A stretch of DNA of 48,833 nucleotides from CAZGGW01 sp964525365 (lineage in GTDB: Bacteria; Bacillota_I; Bacilli_A; RF39; UBA660), in contig CAZGGW010000005.1 in assembly GCA_964525365.1 (NCBI GenBank), forward strand, positions 1 through 48,833, given 5' to 3'. This document shows positions 7,664 to 16,288 of this stretch, in pieces. How positions within the stretch are numbered: position 1 is the stretch's first letter; every line of letters begins with the position of its first letter. The notes below the pieces were generated by a model. It did not search any database. It saw nothing but the letters and a program-made list of their open reading frames with translations, and was not told where the DNA came from. The position numbers and the translations under genes are program-made.

Positions 7664-9202
7664 ATGAATTATAAAGCATTAGAAGATTTAGTAAATATCT
7701 TAGTAAAAAAGACTGGAACTGATATAGAGTCAAAAACAGCTGAGTTTGAAGAAAGTAAAATTGATGAAAAAATAAAAAAGTTAAACAAGGATAAAAACAA
7801 GTTTAAAACTCAGATGTCTTCAAAGGTATATGAAGATTTAGTTACTAAAGAAAAAGATGAAAATGAGAAGAATTATTATAAAAAGAATATAGATGTTCTT
7901 GAAGAATGTCTAAAAGGATTAAAAGAAGAAGTTGAAACTTTTTATAAAGTAGACGAAACGGGAGAAATACATTTAAATTCACTTTTAAAAGAGTTGAATT
8001 CTTATGAAAGTGAGGCTCGTGCACTACAAAGAGAAATAAAACACGCTAAAGATAATGGCCTTTCTAAATTGGTTGTTTTAAATAACGAATACGACAATAC
8101 AAATACAAAATTATTAAAAGTAAAACAAGAAATGAAAAGAAAACTATTCTTAGATGAGGAAATAATAAGAATATCAGATGAAATATGTGAAAATAAGAAT
8201 AGAATGAATGAAGTAAATACAAGAATTACTAGTTCCTCATACGAAGATACTTTAGAAAAAAACAATGATGAAGAGACTTTAAAAAGTATTGAAAAAGAAA
8301 TCAATTTATTATCTGAAAAACAAAATGAATGGTCAGTGAACGCAGAGATATTAGGCGGCGAATTATTAAAGAAATATAAAGATGGTTTGAAGTATGAAGA
8401 AGCCGTTAATACATTAGATAAATTAGTAAATATGGCGGTAGAAGTTTTAAAAGTAACACAGAAAGAAATAACTAATTCTAATATTTTTACTGAAATGGAA
8501 AAGTATAATAAATTAGTTGCAGATTTAAAAGAAAAAATCTCTAAAAATAAATATAAAGATACAAAATTAGAAAAGTTTAATAATAGAAGAAAAGATTATT
8601 TTACTAGAAAGCACTCAGAGTATAAAGATAATCTAAAAGAAATAGATATTAGAAAAAATGAAGTTGAAAAAGAAATAGAAGAACTTGCTAGCTCATATGA
8701 ATATATTAAAAATAGTAGAATAGAATTAGAATTAGATTTATTTTCTTTACAAAACAGGTTTTATAGTAATGATATAACTGATAAGACTGATAGAGAAATA
8801 AAGGATATGGAAAAATATATCGGATTAGTAAAATCGGATATTGAATCTTACAAACAACTAGAAAGTGAATTAGTAAAAGATGTATATGATTATAAAGCTG
8901 AACTTAAAAATTTAAATATTAATTATAGTACAATTAAGTCTAAAATGGAGGATGTTGTAAAAGGTTTAGAAAGCTGTAAGAATAGTGATTCAACAGATAA
9001 AATAGAAATAGTAAACGATAACTTGTTATATATAGAATACGAAAACAGATTAAAATCTCTTGTTAACGAGCAACAATATTTATATGTAGATCCACATGTT
9101 ATAAAAGATGAAATAAAAAATATATGGAATAAAGGAACTACAAATATTCCAAATGCTGAGGAAGACTTGGAAGTAATACCTGATATAATTGAAGTAGAAT
9201 AA
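7664..9202 (+). CDS. hypothetical coiled-coil protein, second of a tandem paralogous pair
   Basis: 512 residues. I place the start at ATG 7664 rather than the in-frame ATG 7646, because AAAGGAG (7651-7657) lies six bases before it and because MNYKALEDLVNILVKKTG then lines up with the N-terminus of the preceding gene. Almost all of the protein is charged coiled coil. Near the C-terminus YLYVDPHVIKDEIKNIWNKG matches YVDVVQIEKEIREEWNKK of its neighbour, and an acidic end follows. No membrane segment. The middle is longer than in the first paralogue, as expected after duplication and coiled-coil expansion. Function unknown. Confidence 0.75.
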   Translation: MNYKALEDLVNILVKKTGTDIESKTAEFEESKIDEKIKKLNKDKNKFKTQMSSKVYEDLVTKEKDENEKNYYKKNIDVLEECLKGLKEEVETFYKVDETGEIHLNSLLKELNSYESEARALQREIKHAKDNGLSKLVVLNNEYDNTNTKLLKVKQEMKRKLFLDEEIIRISDEICENKNRMNEVNTRITSSSYEDTLEKNNDEETLKSIEKEINLLSEKQNEWSVNAEILGGELLKKYKDGLKYEEAVNTLDKLVNMAVEVLKVTQKEITNSNIFTEMEKYNKLVADLKEKISKNKYKDTKLEKFNNRRKDYFTRKHSEYKDNLKEIDIRKNEVEKEIEELASSYEYIKNSRIELELDLFSLQNRFYSNDITDKTDREIKDMEKYIGLVKSDIESYKQLESELVKDVYDYKAELKNLNINYSTIKSKMEDVVKGLESCKNSDSTDKIEIVNDNLLYIEYENRLKSLVNEQQYLYVDPHVIKDEIKNIWNKGTTNIPNAEEDLEVIPDIIEVE

Positions 9203-9222
9203 AGAAGTAAAAACTAATACTT

Positions 9223-9252
9223 AAAAGGAGAAAAACAAGTTTTCTCCTTTTT
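9223..9252. terminator. bidirectional terminator between coiled-coil gene and uppP
   Basis: AAAAGGAGAAAA (9223-9234), five-base loop, TTTTCTCCTTTT (9240-9251): a perfect 12-bp stem with T-runs on both strands between convergent genes. Confidence 0.8.
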
Positions 9253-9266
9253 GTGTAAGATTTTTT

Positions 9267-10067
9267 TTATAATAATATCAGTACAAGTATTCCAACTATT
9301 AAGCAGTATATACTGAAATACATTAGATTTCCTTTTTTTACTATTTTCATAAACCATTTTAATGTAAATAATGATACTATAAATGAAGCAAAGAAACCGC
9401 ATGTGTATGGAACTATCAATGATGAAATATTACTATCCATTATATCTTTTATTCCTAAAATCATTGTTCCTAAACTAATTGGTATGTAAAGCATAAATGA
9501 ATATTTTAATGCCGATTCTTTTTTTATATCTCTTGATAGCCCTGCAATCAAAGTTGAACCGCTTCTACTAATTCCTGGTATTAATGCAATTACTTGCACA
9601 AGGCCTATTATGATTGAATCTTTTAGCGTAATTTGATTGTCGCCTTTTGACCCATTCATATTTCTTACTAAGAATAAGAAAATCGCAGTTATTATGAATG
9701 ATATTCCTACAATGTTAATATTAGTTAATACTTCTTCAATATAATCTTTTAATAAGAATCCCGCAATACCTACTGGTATAGTACCAATAATAATTAATAA
9801 ACAATATCTAAAATCATTTTTATTTTCTTTTGTTTTATCCTTAAAATATCCGAAAAAGTTCTTGATTAATCTAATTAAATCGTCTTTAAATATAAACAAA
9901 ATTGCTAAGAAACTACCAAAATTGACTATTATTTCAAAGTTTAAATCATTCAATATTTCTAAATTAAGAAATTGTTTTAATATAAACACATGTCCACTCG
10001 AAGATATAGGAAGTGGTTCTGTAAATCCTTGTACTATTCCTAATATTATATATTTTATTATGTTCAT
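9267..10067 (-). CDS. uppP: undecaprenyl-diphosphatase (BacA/UppP type)
   Basis: Integral membrane phosphatase that recycles undecaprenyl diphosphate to the monophosphate carrier used for peptidoglycan and teichoic acid synthesis; it also gives bacitracin resistance. 266 residues, the usual size, with about eight hydrophobic segments. Both family signatures are visible: QGFTEPLPISSSGH near residues 13-26 (catalytic Glu and His) and PGISRSGST in the second half of the protein. An AGGAGG ribosome-binding site sits just upstream of the ATG at 10067. It is a single gene facing away from 10135 and ends at the shared terminator. Confidence 0.96.
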   Translation of the reverse strand: MNIIKYIILGIVQGFTEPLPISSSGHVFILKQFLNLEILNDLNFEIIVNFGSFLAILFIFKDDLIRLIKNFFGYFKDKTKENKNDFRYCLLIIIGTIPVGIAGFLLKDYIEEVLTNINIVGISFIITAIFLFLVRNMNGSKGDNQITLKDSIIIGLVQVIALIPGISRSGSTLIAGLSRDIKKESALKYSFMLYIPISLGTMILGIKDIMDSNISSLIVPYTCGFFASFIVSLFTLKWFMKIVKKGNLMYFSIYCLIVGILVLILL

Positions 10068-10134
10068 ATAAACCTCCTGATTAATTATATAATAAAAAAA
10101 GTAAAATAGAAATATTATTTAATATGGAGTGTAA

Positions 10135-10338
10135 ATGTTAAAAATATTGATTTTTATTCTTGGTGTTATTCTTTGTTCTTTTTCTTTAAGTACTATGATT
10201 TTATATTTAAACTTATTAAACTTTGGTTATAGTTTTGGAGAATATTTTTTGTACATCATTAAACAAACTGAAACTTATTTAATGATCGTGGGCGGATTAT
10301 TGATTTATTTCTCTTTCATAAGAAAAAACAAATATTAA
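10135..10338 (+). CDS. small two-helix membrane protein
   Basis: 67 residues with two hydrophobic helices (about 2-25 and 44-62), a short loop (FGYSFGEYFLYIIKQTET) between them and a basic C-terminus (RKNKY). GGAG at 10126-10129 precedes the ATG. No family recognised. It is divergent from uppP and followed by the lipoprotein gene. Confidence 0.6.
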   Translation: MLKILIFILGVILCSFSLSTMILYLNLLNFGYSFGEYFLYIIKQTETYLMIVGGLLIYFSFIRKNKY

Positions 10339-10390
10339 TATTATGTATATTTTTTAATAAATTGAAAAAACTATTACTAGGAGGATAAAA

Positions 10391-10936
10391 GTGAAGAAAC
10401 TATTTATTATTTGTTCTTTAATCGTATCTACAGTATTAATGGTGGGATGTGATTCAATGAATACACCAACAAAAAGAGTTGAAGAATACTTATCTAAATA
10501 TACAAGTTTAGACAATGTAGTTGTTACTGACTTAGATTTGAGTGCTGAATTAGAAGGATTGAATACGGAAAATACAGAATTATACAAATCAGTAATAAAA
10601 AGGCAATATCAAGATATGAAATATGAAATTGTAAATGAACAAATAAACGGAGATGATGCGGTAGTAACTGCTAAAATAACCGTATATGATTTATATAAAT
10701 CGAGTTTAAATGCTGATCAATATTTGTCTACCAATGCTAGTGATTTTACAGTAAATGGTATATATGATAAAAATTCTTTTATGAACTATAAACTTGGCAA
10801 AATGAATACTACTACTGAAACTATTGATTACACAATAGATTTATATCTAAACAAACTTGATGATAAATGGGCAGTACAAGATCTTGATAATACTACAAAA
10901 GAAAAAATTCATGGACTATATAATTATGAAGCATAG
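10391..10936 (+). CDS. hypothetical lipoprotein
   Basis: 181 residues starting with GTG; AGGAGG (10379-10384) lies six bases upstream. The N-terminus is a type II signal peptide with lipobox LMVGC (Cys20), so the mature protein is lipid-anchored outside the cell. The remainder resembles the small NTF2/DUF-type folds of Firmicutes lipoproteins: helices (RVEEYLSKYTSL), then a strand-rich part ending DKWAVQDLDNTTKEKIHGLYN. Conserved hypothetical; no enzymatic motif seen. Confidence 0.75.
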   Translation: MKKLFIICSLIVSTVLMVGCDSMNTPTKRVEEYLSKYTSLDNVVVTDLDLSAELEGLNTENTELYKSVIKRQYQDMKYEIVNEQINGDDAVVTAKITVYDLYKSSLNADQYLSTNASDFTVNGIYDKNSFMNYKLGKMNTTTETIDYTIDLYLNKLDDKWAVQDLDNTTKEKIHGLYNYEA

Positions 10937-10950
10937 AGATATGCTTTTTT
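10929..10950 (+). terminator. terminator overlapping lipoprotein stop codon
   Basis: AAGCATA-GAGA-TATGCTT (10929-10946) followed by T's; the TAG stop lies in the stem and loop. Confidence 0.75.
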
Positions 10951-10965
10951 AAATATATTGATAAT

Positions 10966-11997
10966 GTGAAGAAAATATTATTTATAATTTTATTGTTTCC
11001 CATTTTTATAAAAGCATATTCTAATTATTATGTAGTTATGGATAGCGATTCTAAAAGAGTTCTTGAATCAAGTAATATGAATGAAAAGAAGTTGATTGCG
11101 TCTACGACAAAAATAATGACTGCAATAGTAGCAATCGAAAACATAAAATTGAATAAAAAAATTAAAGTAGGCGATGAAATTAGTGAAGCTTATGGTTCAA
11201 TGCTTTATATAAAAAAAGGAGATATACTAACAGTAGAGGATTTACTATATGGACTATTATTACAAAGTGGAAATGATGCCGCAGTTGTGCTTGCAAATAG
11301 TATTTCATATGATAATTTTATTAATTTAATGAATAAAAAAGCCTTGGAAATAGGAATGTATAATACGACATTTGAAAATCCACACGGTCTTGATGAACAA
11401 ACTAAAAATTATTCAACTGCATATGACTTAGCTCTTTTGATGCAATACGCTATGCAAAGTAGTACTTTTAGAACGATAACTTCAACAAAAAAATATAGAG
11501 TAGAAACAAATTTAGATACTTATATCTGGTATAATAAAAATCATTTGCTTGATTCATATAAATATGCAACTGGCGGTAAAATCGGGTATACTACTTCTAG
11601 TGGACATGTTTTCGTCTCATCTGCTTCTAAAAATAATAAAAATGTGATTGTAGTTACAATTAAAGATACAGATAGATTTAAAAATCATGAATATTTGTAT
11701 GAAAAGACATTTTCGAAATATGATAGTTACTTGGTGCTTGATCAATATAATTTTTTTATTGATGAAGGGAAAAATGCTCATTATTATATAAAGAATGATT
11801 TTCGCATGTTGCTTACGGATGATGAAAAAGATAAAGTAACTTCAAATGCCGTTCTTTATAGAAAAAGTAATAATAACATTGCCGGGTATATCGAAGTCAA
11901 ATTAAAAGGCAATATAGTATACAAGCAAAACATTTATGTAATTTATAAAGACTTAAGAAGAAGTTTCTTAAAATCTTTGTTGTCTTTTTTAAGATAA
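10966..11997 (+). CDS. D-alanyl-D-alanine carboxypeptidase (S11, PBP5/DacF type)
   Basis: Trims the terminal D-Ala of peptidoglycan stem peptides outside the membrane. 343 residues: a signal peptide (about 1-17), then the penicillin-binding core with STTK (Ser46 nucleophile, Lys49), SGN (101-103) and GGKIGYT. The third motif is Lys205-Ile206-Gly207 where KTG is usual. A C-terminal domain follows, ending in a basic amphipathic helix (RRSFLKSLLSFLR) of the kind that docks PBP5 to the membrane. The start is GTG directly after the terminator, with no Shine-Dalgarno sequence but with GATAAT just upstream, so the message may be leaderless. DacF and DacB homologues act in spore cortex synthesis; which paralogue this is cannot be settled. 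Confidence 0.9.
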   Translation: MKKILFIILLFPIFIKAYSNYYVVMDSDSKRVLESSNMNEKKLIASTTKIMTAIVAIENIKLNKKIKVGDEISEAYGSMLYIKKGDILTVEDLLYGLLLQSGNDAAVVLANSISYDNFINLMNKKALEIGMYNTTFENPHGLDEQTKNYSTAYDLALLMQYAMQSSTFRTITSTKKYRVETNLDTYIWYNKNHLLDSYKYATGGKIGYTTSSGHVFVSSASKNNKNVIVVTIKDTDRFKNHEYLYEKTFSKYDSYLVLDQYNFFIDEGKNAHYYIKNDFRMLLTDDEKDKVTSNAVLYRKSNNNIAGYIEVKLKGNIVYKQNIYVIYKDLRRSFLKSLLSFLR

Positions 11998-12023
11998 TTA
12001 TTTATAATTAAGTGGGAGTAAAT

Positions 12024-12731
12024 ATGGAAAGATTACAAAAATATATGAGCAGATGTGGAGTAGCATCTAGAAGAAAAAGTGAAGAGCTTATTACTGATGG
12101 AAATGTTAGTGTTGATGGAAAAATTGTAAAAGAACTAGGATATAAAATAAATGGTAACGAAGAAATACTTGTTAATGGATTGAAAATTGTAGCAAGTACT
12201 AAGGAATATTATTTGTTATATAAGCCCGAAGGTACTATATCAAGCACCAAGGATGAAAAGAATAGGATTAATGTTATTGATTTAGTAGAAACTAAAAGCA
12301 GAGTGTATCCTATAGGAAGATTAGATTACGATACCTCTGGGATTTTATTACTTACAAATGACGGAGAACTTACTAATAAATTAACACATCCTTCTTTTGA
12401 TGTAGAAAAAGAGTATTTAGTAAAATTAAATGGAATAATTAGTGGAGAATCAATAAATAAGTTGAAAAATGGTATTCCATTAGATGGGCGAAAAACTAAA
12501 AACGCAAAGATAAAAGTAAAGAAAATAGATAAGATTAATAAAAAAAGTTACGTCCAGATAACAATTACTGAAGGAAGAAATCATCAAGTTAAAAATATGT
12601 TTAAGTATTGTGGATATGAAGTGTTAAAACTAAAAAGGATCAGATACGGATTTTTAACTTTAGAGGGATTAAAAAAAGGAGAGTATAGAACTCTCAATAT
12701 AAAGGAAGTAAAAAAATTGTATTTATTATAA
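12024..12731 (+). CDS. rluB: rRNA pseudouridine synthase, RsuA/RluB family
   Basis: Converts a uridine of large-subunit rRNA to pseudouridine (RluB-type; RsuA-type on 16S cannot be excluded). 235 residues: an N-terminal S4 RNA-binding domain (MERLQKYMSRCGVASRRKSE), then the catalytic domain with GRLDYDTSGILLLTNDG, where the Asp of RLDYDT is the nucleophile, and a C-terminal EGRNHQVKNMF motif. The start is ATG 12024, behind GGGAG, rather than GTG 12012. In Bacillus rluB is linked to dacB/spmAB; here too it follows a D,D-carboxypeptidase. Confidence 0.92.
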   Translation: MERLQKYMSRCGVASRRKSEELITDGNVSVDGKIVKELGYKINGNEEILVNGLKIVASTKEYYLLYKPEGTISSTKDEKNRINVIDLVETKSRVYPIGRLDYDTSGILLLTNDGELTNKLTHPSFDVEKEYLVKLNGIISGESINKLKNGIPLDGRKTKNAKIKVKKIDKINKKSYVQITITEGRNHQVKNMFKYCGYEVLKLKRIRYGFLTLEGLKKGEYRTLNIKEVKKLYLL

Positions 12732-12750
12732 AAGCCGCTTATGCGACTTT
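12731..12750 (-). terminator. terminator at 3' end of ferredoxin gene, shared with rluB
   Basis: On the minus strand AAAGTCGC-ATAA-GCGGCTTT forms a full stem with one G-U pair, overlapping the ferredoxin stop codon. On the plus strand the same stem has one C-A mismatch but is followed by a longer T-run. Confidence 0.6.
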
Positions 12751-12945
12751 TTCTTCTTCAATTACAATTGCTTCTGTTGGACATCTTTCAATAACTTCCA
12801 GTAAATCACTTTTGTCTTCTGATTCTACTTCTGATTTAATAGGATGACTTAAACCATCCTCATCAAATCCAAAATATTTTCCTTGCATCTGTACACATAC
12901 ACCACATCCAACACATTTTTCTTTATCAACTTTTATTTTTTCCAT
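12739..12945 (-). CDS. [4Fe-4S] ferredoxin
   Basis: A 68-residue one-electron carrier. KCVGCGVC supplies three cysteine ligands and RCPTEAI near the C-terminus the fourth, the single-cluster pattern of Bacillus-type ferredoxins. The acidic surface (EVESEDKSDLLEVIE) is typical. GGAGG lies one base before ATG 12948 and four before ATG 12945; I prefer the second start. It stands alone on the minus strand, so no partner is evident. Confidence 0.9.
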   Translation of the reverse strand: MEKIKVDKEKCVGCGVCVQMQGKYFGFDEDGLSHPIKSEVESEDKSDLLEVIERCPTEAIVIEEEKVA

Positions 12946-13035
12946 CATACCTCCGTTTAAATTATAACTATTAATTTATTTAAAATCAACTTTTATTTAA
13001 GACAAAAATATGTTATTATATTATTGGAGTAAGAT

Positions 13036-13860
13036 ATGGACACTAGGGTAGAAAAATATAGTAGTATAATGGATCAGTCAGAAGATAATATGCCTTCAAG
13101 ATCTGAACGAAACCAAGAATTATATAGGAGTATTAACAATTGTGATATTTCCAATTTTGGTGTAGCTTCTAATACAAAGGTTATTGAAAACATTCCTAAA
13201 AAAATAGATTTAGAAAAAATAAAAAAATATATAGATAATATAGAAGAAACTCAAAAGGAAGAAAAAAGAAAATTTGTAATAGAAGAAACTCCATTAGAAA
13301 CAAGAATTGAACAAGAGGATAAAAAGGAAAAAGTATACGATATAAACACTGTGCTTGAAAAAGCAAAAAAAGAACGTGAAAATTATTATGAAAATGAAAA
13401 ATATAAAAAATTAAGAGATACACAATATGATATTTTAAGTAAAATAGATGTTTTAAAATCAGAAGATGAACCGGAAGACATATCTTTTAATACAAATGAA
13501 AGAACGTTAATCGATTTAATTAATACGGTTGCTCATAATCAAAAAACTTTAGATTTATTAAGTGAATTAAAAGGTAATGAAACTGAAGAAAAGGTTGGAC
13601 CTATGAAAGAAGAAAGCCCGGATGATGTTTCTCCTGAAGCAATAAAAGACGAAATTCAAAAGCAAGACAATACTTTGGTTAAGGAAATGGATAAATCTTT
13701 TTATACAAATTCTATGAGTTTTGCTAAAGAAGATTTTGATGGGTTTGAAGAACTTGAAAAAACAGTAAAGAAAAATAATGTATTAGTAAAAATCAGTGTA
13801 ATATTTTTAATTTTACTAGCAATAGTAACTGCATATATAATAATTAAGTATTTATTTTAA
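13036..13860 (+). CDS. hypothetical tail-anchored acidic protein
   Basis: 274 residues, mostly charged and low-complexity, with a helical Lys/Glu-rich middle (about 55-140) and a single C-terminal transmembrane helix (about 253-272, VLVKISVIFLILLAIVTAYI). This predicts a cytoplasmic domain held to the membrane by its tail. No family recognised. TGGAG before ATG 13036. It is followed by yunB, which has the opposite topology, so the two may work together in the forespore or mother-cell membrane; that link is only positional. Confidence 0.65.
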   Translation: MDTRVEKYSSIMDQSEDNMPSRSERNQELYRSINNCDISNFGVASNTKVIENIPKKIDLEKIKKYIDNIEETQKEEKRKFVIEETPLETRIEQEDKKEKVYDINTVLEKAKKERENYYENEKYKKLRDTQYDILSKIDVLKSEDEPEDISFNTNERTLIDLINTVAHNQKTLDLLSELKGNETEEKVGPMKEESPDDVSPEAIKDEIQKQDNTLVKEMDKSFYTNSMSFAKEDFDGFEELEKTVKKNNVLVKISVIFLILLAIVTAYIIIKYLF

Positions 13861-13884
13861 GATAATTTTTATATATTATAATAG

Positions 13885-14616
13885 GTGATTATTATAAGAA
13901 AACGAATAAGATTATCAAGGAATAAATCTTTTTTGTCTTTAAAGACAAAAATAACATGTATTATATTGTGTATTGTTTTTATTACAATAATGTTTTTAGT
14001 ATATTTAAACAAAAAAGTTGTACCTATTGTTAGTAAATATTCAACCAATGAATTAAAACGAATAGTAAGTTTGTTGATAAATGATTCAATATCCGATAGT
14101 AAAATTAAGGAATATAATATTGAAGATTATATTATTATGACAAAAAATTCTTCTGGTGATATAGTTACAATAGATTTTAATAGTAATTTACTTAATAATA
14201 GTTTATGGGAATTAAGTGAATTAATAAATCAAAGATTATACAACTTAAAAAACAATCAAGATATAGAAGAAATTTTATATTTTCATAATAATGATTTGTT
14301 TTATCAAGTTCCATATGGAGTCATTTCGGGTTTACCAATAGTTTCAATGATAGGCCCCAAAATACCAATTAAGATAGATGTTATTGGAAATGTTATCACT
14401 GGCATAAGAACAGAAGTTATGGATTATGGGATAAATAATGCACTCATCAAAATGTATTTAAGCGTTGATATAGAAATGTTAGTAATGCTTCCATTTACTT
14501 CGGAAACTATCACTGTTAATAATGAAATACCGGTATTAATAAAATTAGTTCAGGGAAATGTTCCTTCTATATATGGTGGTATGGTTTCGGAAAAACATTT
14601 ATATAACCAAAGTTGA
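13885..14616 (+). CDS. yunB: sporulation protein YunB
   Basis: A sigma-E-regulated membrane protein in Bacillus, needed for normal sporulation, with unknown biochemistry. 243 residues, one transmembrane helix near the N-terminus (about 25-43), then the conserved extracytoplasmic domain: VPYGVISGLPIVSMIGPKIP, then TEVMDYGINNALIKMYLSVD and MLPFTSETITVNNEIPV, closing with IYGG. These match the family pattern of a GPKIP core followed by an E-x-GINQ-like block. The start is uncertain: GTG 13885 overlaps the only Shine-Dalgarno-like sequence (AGGTGAT), so initiation might be at the next AUU or AUA codons. Confidence 0.85.
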   Translation: MIIIRKRIRLSRNKSFLSLKTKITCIILCIVFITIMFLVYLNKKVVPIVSKYSTNELKRIVSLLINDSISDSKIKEYNIEDYIIMTKNSSGDIVTIDFNSNLLNNSLWELSELINQRLYNLKNNQDIEEILYFHNNDLFYQVPYGVISGLPIVSMIGPKIPIKIDVIGNVITGIRTEVMDYGINNALIKMYLSVDIEMLVMLPFTSETITVNNEIPVLIKLVQGNVPSIYGGMVSEKHLYNQS

Positions 14617-14657
14617 GAAAAATAAAAAGTTGTGATAGAATATTTATGGAGTAAAAA

Positions 14658-14936
14658 ATGAAAATAAAAATATTGGACTATATTTATGAAGTAAAAACAG
14701 ATACAAAAGAAGCGTTTAATAGAGAAGAATTTGAAAGTAAATTTACAGAGTATTTCTATGATTATGATTATATAGTTGGAGATTATGCATATGGTAAATT
14801 ACGACTTAAAGGATTTAACAAAAAAAACAATAAAAATTTTAAAATGATAAACGATTATTCTTTGTTAGAAAAATATTTAAAAGAGAATTGTGCATACGGA
14901 TGCAAATATTTTATTTTAGAAAAAGAAAATGTTTGA
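14658..14936 (+). CDS. yutD: YutD family protein (DUF1027)
   Basis: 92 residues, matching the compact YutD family of Bacilli: FNREEFESKFTEYFYDYDYIVGDYAYGKLRLKGF, then a LLEKYLKENCAYGCKYFILEK end with the conserved N-C-x-x-G-C-x-Y-F motif. (The two runs are quoted in parts of the alignment at residues 20-54 and 70-90.) Function unknown; it is cytoplasmic and linked to yunB and the yut genes in Bacillus, as here. Confidence 0.88.
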   Translation: MKIKILDYIYEVKTDTKEAFNREEFESKFTEYFYDYDYIVGDYAYGKLRLKGFNKKNNKNFKMINDYSLLEKYLKENCAYGCKYFILEKENV

Positions 14937-14961
14937 TAATGCATTAATCGTGTGCTATAAT
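14933..14961 (+). promoter_or_regulatory. sigma-A-type promoter for DUF1292 operon
   Basis: TTGATA (14933-14938), a 17-base spacer and TATAAT (14956-14961), 25 bases before the ATG at 14987. Confidence 0.75.
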
Positions 14962-14986
14962 TTGTATATAGAATAGGGAGGAAAGT

Positions 14987-15259
14987 ATGGAGAACACAGA
15001 AAAAATTACCATTCAAAATATGGATGGAACTATGGAAGAAGTTACTATGGTAAGAGCTTTCAACATTCAAGAACTAAATAAAGACTTTTTGATTTTGTCA
15101 AAAGGAGAAACTGTTGGTGAAGGAATGAGTAAAATATATATATCAGAAGTTGTAGAAGAAACTCCCGGTGTTTATAAACTTTTGGGTATTGAAGATGAAG
15201 GCGTTTGGAATCAAGTGAAAGAAGCCATGAAACAAATAGTTCAAGGAGAAGTGAGATAA
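14987..15259 (+). CDS. DUF1292 family protein (YrzB-like)
   Basis: 90 residues. Small acidic DUF1292 proteins are widespread in Firmicutes and of unknown function. Recognisable pattern: an early strand (KITIQNMDGTMEEV), a middle block (KDFLILSKGETVGEGMSKIYISEVVEE) seen at about 32-58, and a C-terminal helix (VWNQVKEAMKQIV). GGGAGG precedes the ATG. It is followed immediately by two hypothetical genes, with which it forms an operon ended by the terminator at 16236. Confidence 0.75.
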   Translation: MENTEKITIQNMDGTMEEVTMVRAFNIQELNKDFLILSKGETVGEGMSKIYISEVVEETPGVYKLLGIEDEGVWNQVKEAMKQIVQGEVR

Positions 15260-15994
15260 ATGAGTAGATATACAATAATAACAAATGGCGATAAATATAA
15301 AAACGCCACGTTAAAGGCTCTGGGGTATAGGGTTGCTGCATTTCCAAAAAGTACTGAAGAAAAAATGAGAGTACCATTGGTTATGAAAGGTAAATTAGAA
15401 ACAGAGCAAAAAGATGAGGATGATGTTAAAAGATATGTTCCTAATAATGCACCATTAATTAGTGAAGAGCATAGAGGAAATCCTTTGGTTTCAGCTGCAA
15501 ACATAGTACTTGGGAAAGATACGACTCAAAAAGTAAGTTCTCAATTAGATCCTATGGTCGGTGATGATAACGAGGTCAAGATATATACACCCAAATCCGG
15601 AGAAAAAATATCTGTCGAATCTGCTGTAGATGAAGTCGTTAATGCGATTCCCGAAGAAGTCAAAAAGGTTGCGGTAGAGGAACAACAAATTTTATCTAAT
15701 CCGAATGATTTTGAAAATTTTAAAAAACCAGAGAAAACCCCATTTTCTGGGATAAAAGAAAAAATAAAAACTTTATGCGATTTAATGATAGAGAGGCACA
15801 AAATAGATGCTCAAATAGAAGAAATAGTAGAAAATTTGCCAAATGAAGCCGAAAAGTTAGAAAAAGCAGTTGCAGTTGTTTTTCAAAAGCAAAATCAGAA
15901 TAAAGCAGCAGAAGGTGCTGCAATAGATGAAGCCTTAAATAATGCTCCGGTAGATGAAACGGTAAATTCAATAAATATTCCAGGAAGGATGTAA
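15260..15994 (+). CDS. hypothetical cytoplasmic protein
   Basis: 244 residues, starting at the base after the DUF1292 stop, with AAGGAGA in the end of that gene as ribosome-binding site. The N-terminus (MSRYTIITNGDKYKNATLKA) looks folded. The rest is acidic and probably loose, with a helical segment at about 158-215 (KEKIKTLCDLMIERHKIDAQ and following). No signal peptide or membrane helix. Not recognised. Confidence 0.7.
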   Translation: MSRYTIITNGDKYKNATLKALGYRVAAFPKSTEEKMRVPLVMKGKLETEQKDEDDVKRYVPNNAPLISEEHRGNPLVSAANIVLGKDTTQKVSSQLDPMVGDDNEVKIYTPKSGEKISVESAVDEVVNAIPEEVKKVAVEEQQILSNPNDFENFKKPEKTPFSGIKEKIKTLCDLMIERHKIDAQIEEIVENLPNEAEKLEKAVAVVFQKQNQNKAAEGAAIDEALNNAPVDETVNSINIPGRM

Positions 15995-15995
15995 A

Positions 15996-16259
15996 GTGTC
16001 TGAGGCAAATATTTCCAACGAATGTAAAGCGAGAATAGATAAAATAAATTTGCTGGTAAAAACAGCCAATGATTCTTTAGAGGAAATAAAGATTTTAAAT
16101 GAAAGAGTAACTGCTGCGGAGAATTTGTTAGAAAAGGTAAAAAAAACTGCTTCTCAGGGAATAAAAGAGGCATACGCTGAAGGATATAAAAAAGCAAAAG
16201 AAGAAAACTCGGGCGGAAATAGTGAAAATGATGATAAAAAGCTAGAATTAAAAGACTAG
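15996..16259 (+). CDS. hypothetical small coiled-coil protein
   Basis: 87 residues from GTG 15996, one base after the previous stop and behind AGGA. The sequence is one long amphipathic helix (about 5-70, with ILNERVTAAENLLEKVKKTA) and a Gly/Asn/Lys tail. The stop lies in the stem of the following terminator. Function unknown; probably a partner of the preceding protein. Confidence 0.65.
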   Translation: MSEANISNECKARIDKINLLVKTANDSLEEIKILNERVTAAENLLEKVKKTASQGIKEAYAEGYKKAKEENSGGNSENDDKKLELKD

Positions 16260-16266
16260 CTTTTTA
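16236..16266 (+). terminator. terminator of DUF1292 operon
   Basis: AAAAAGCTAG (16236-16245), ten-base loop, CTAGCTTTTT (16256-16265). The TAG stop of the last gene is in the 3' arm. Confidence 0.85.
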
Positions 16267-16288
16267 ATATACTTTTATTGAGGAAAGT

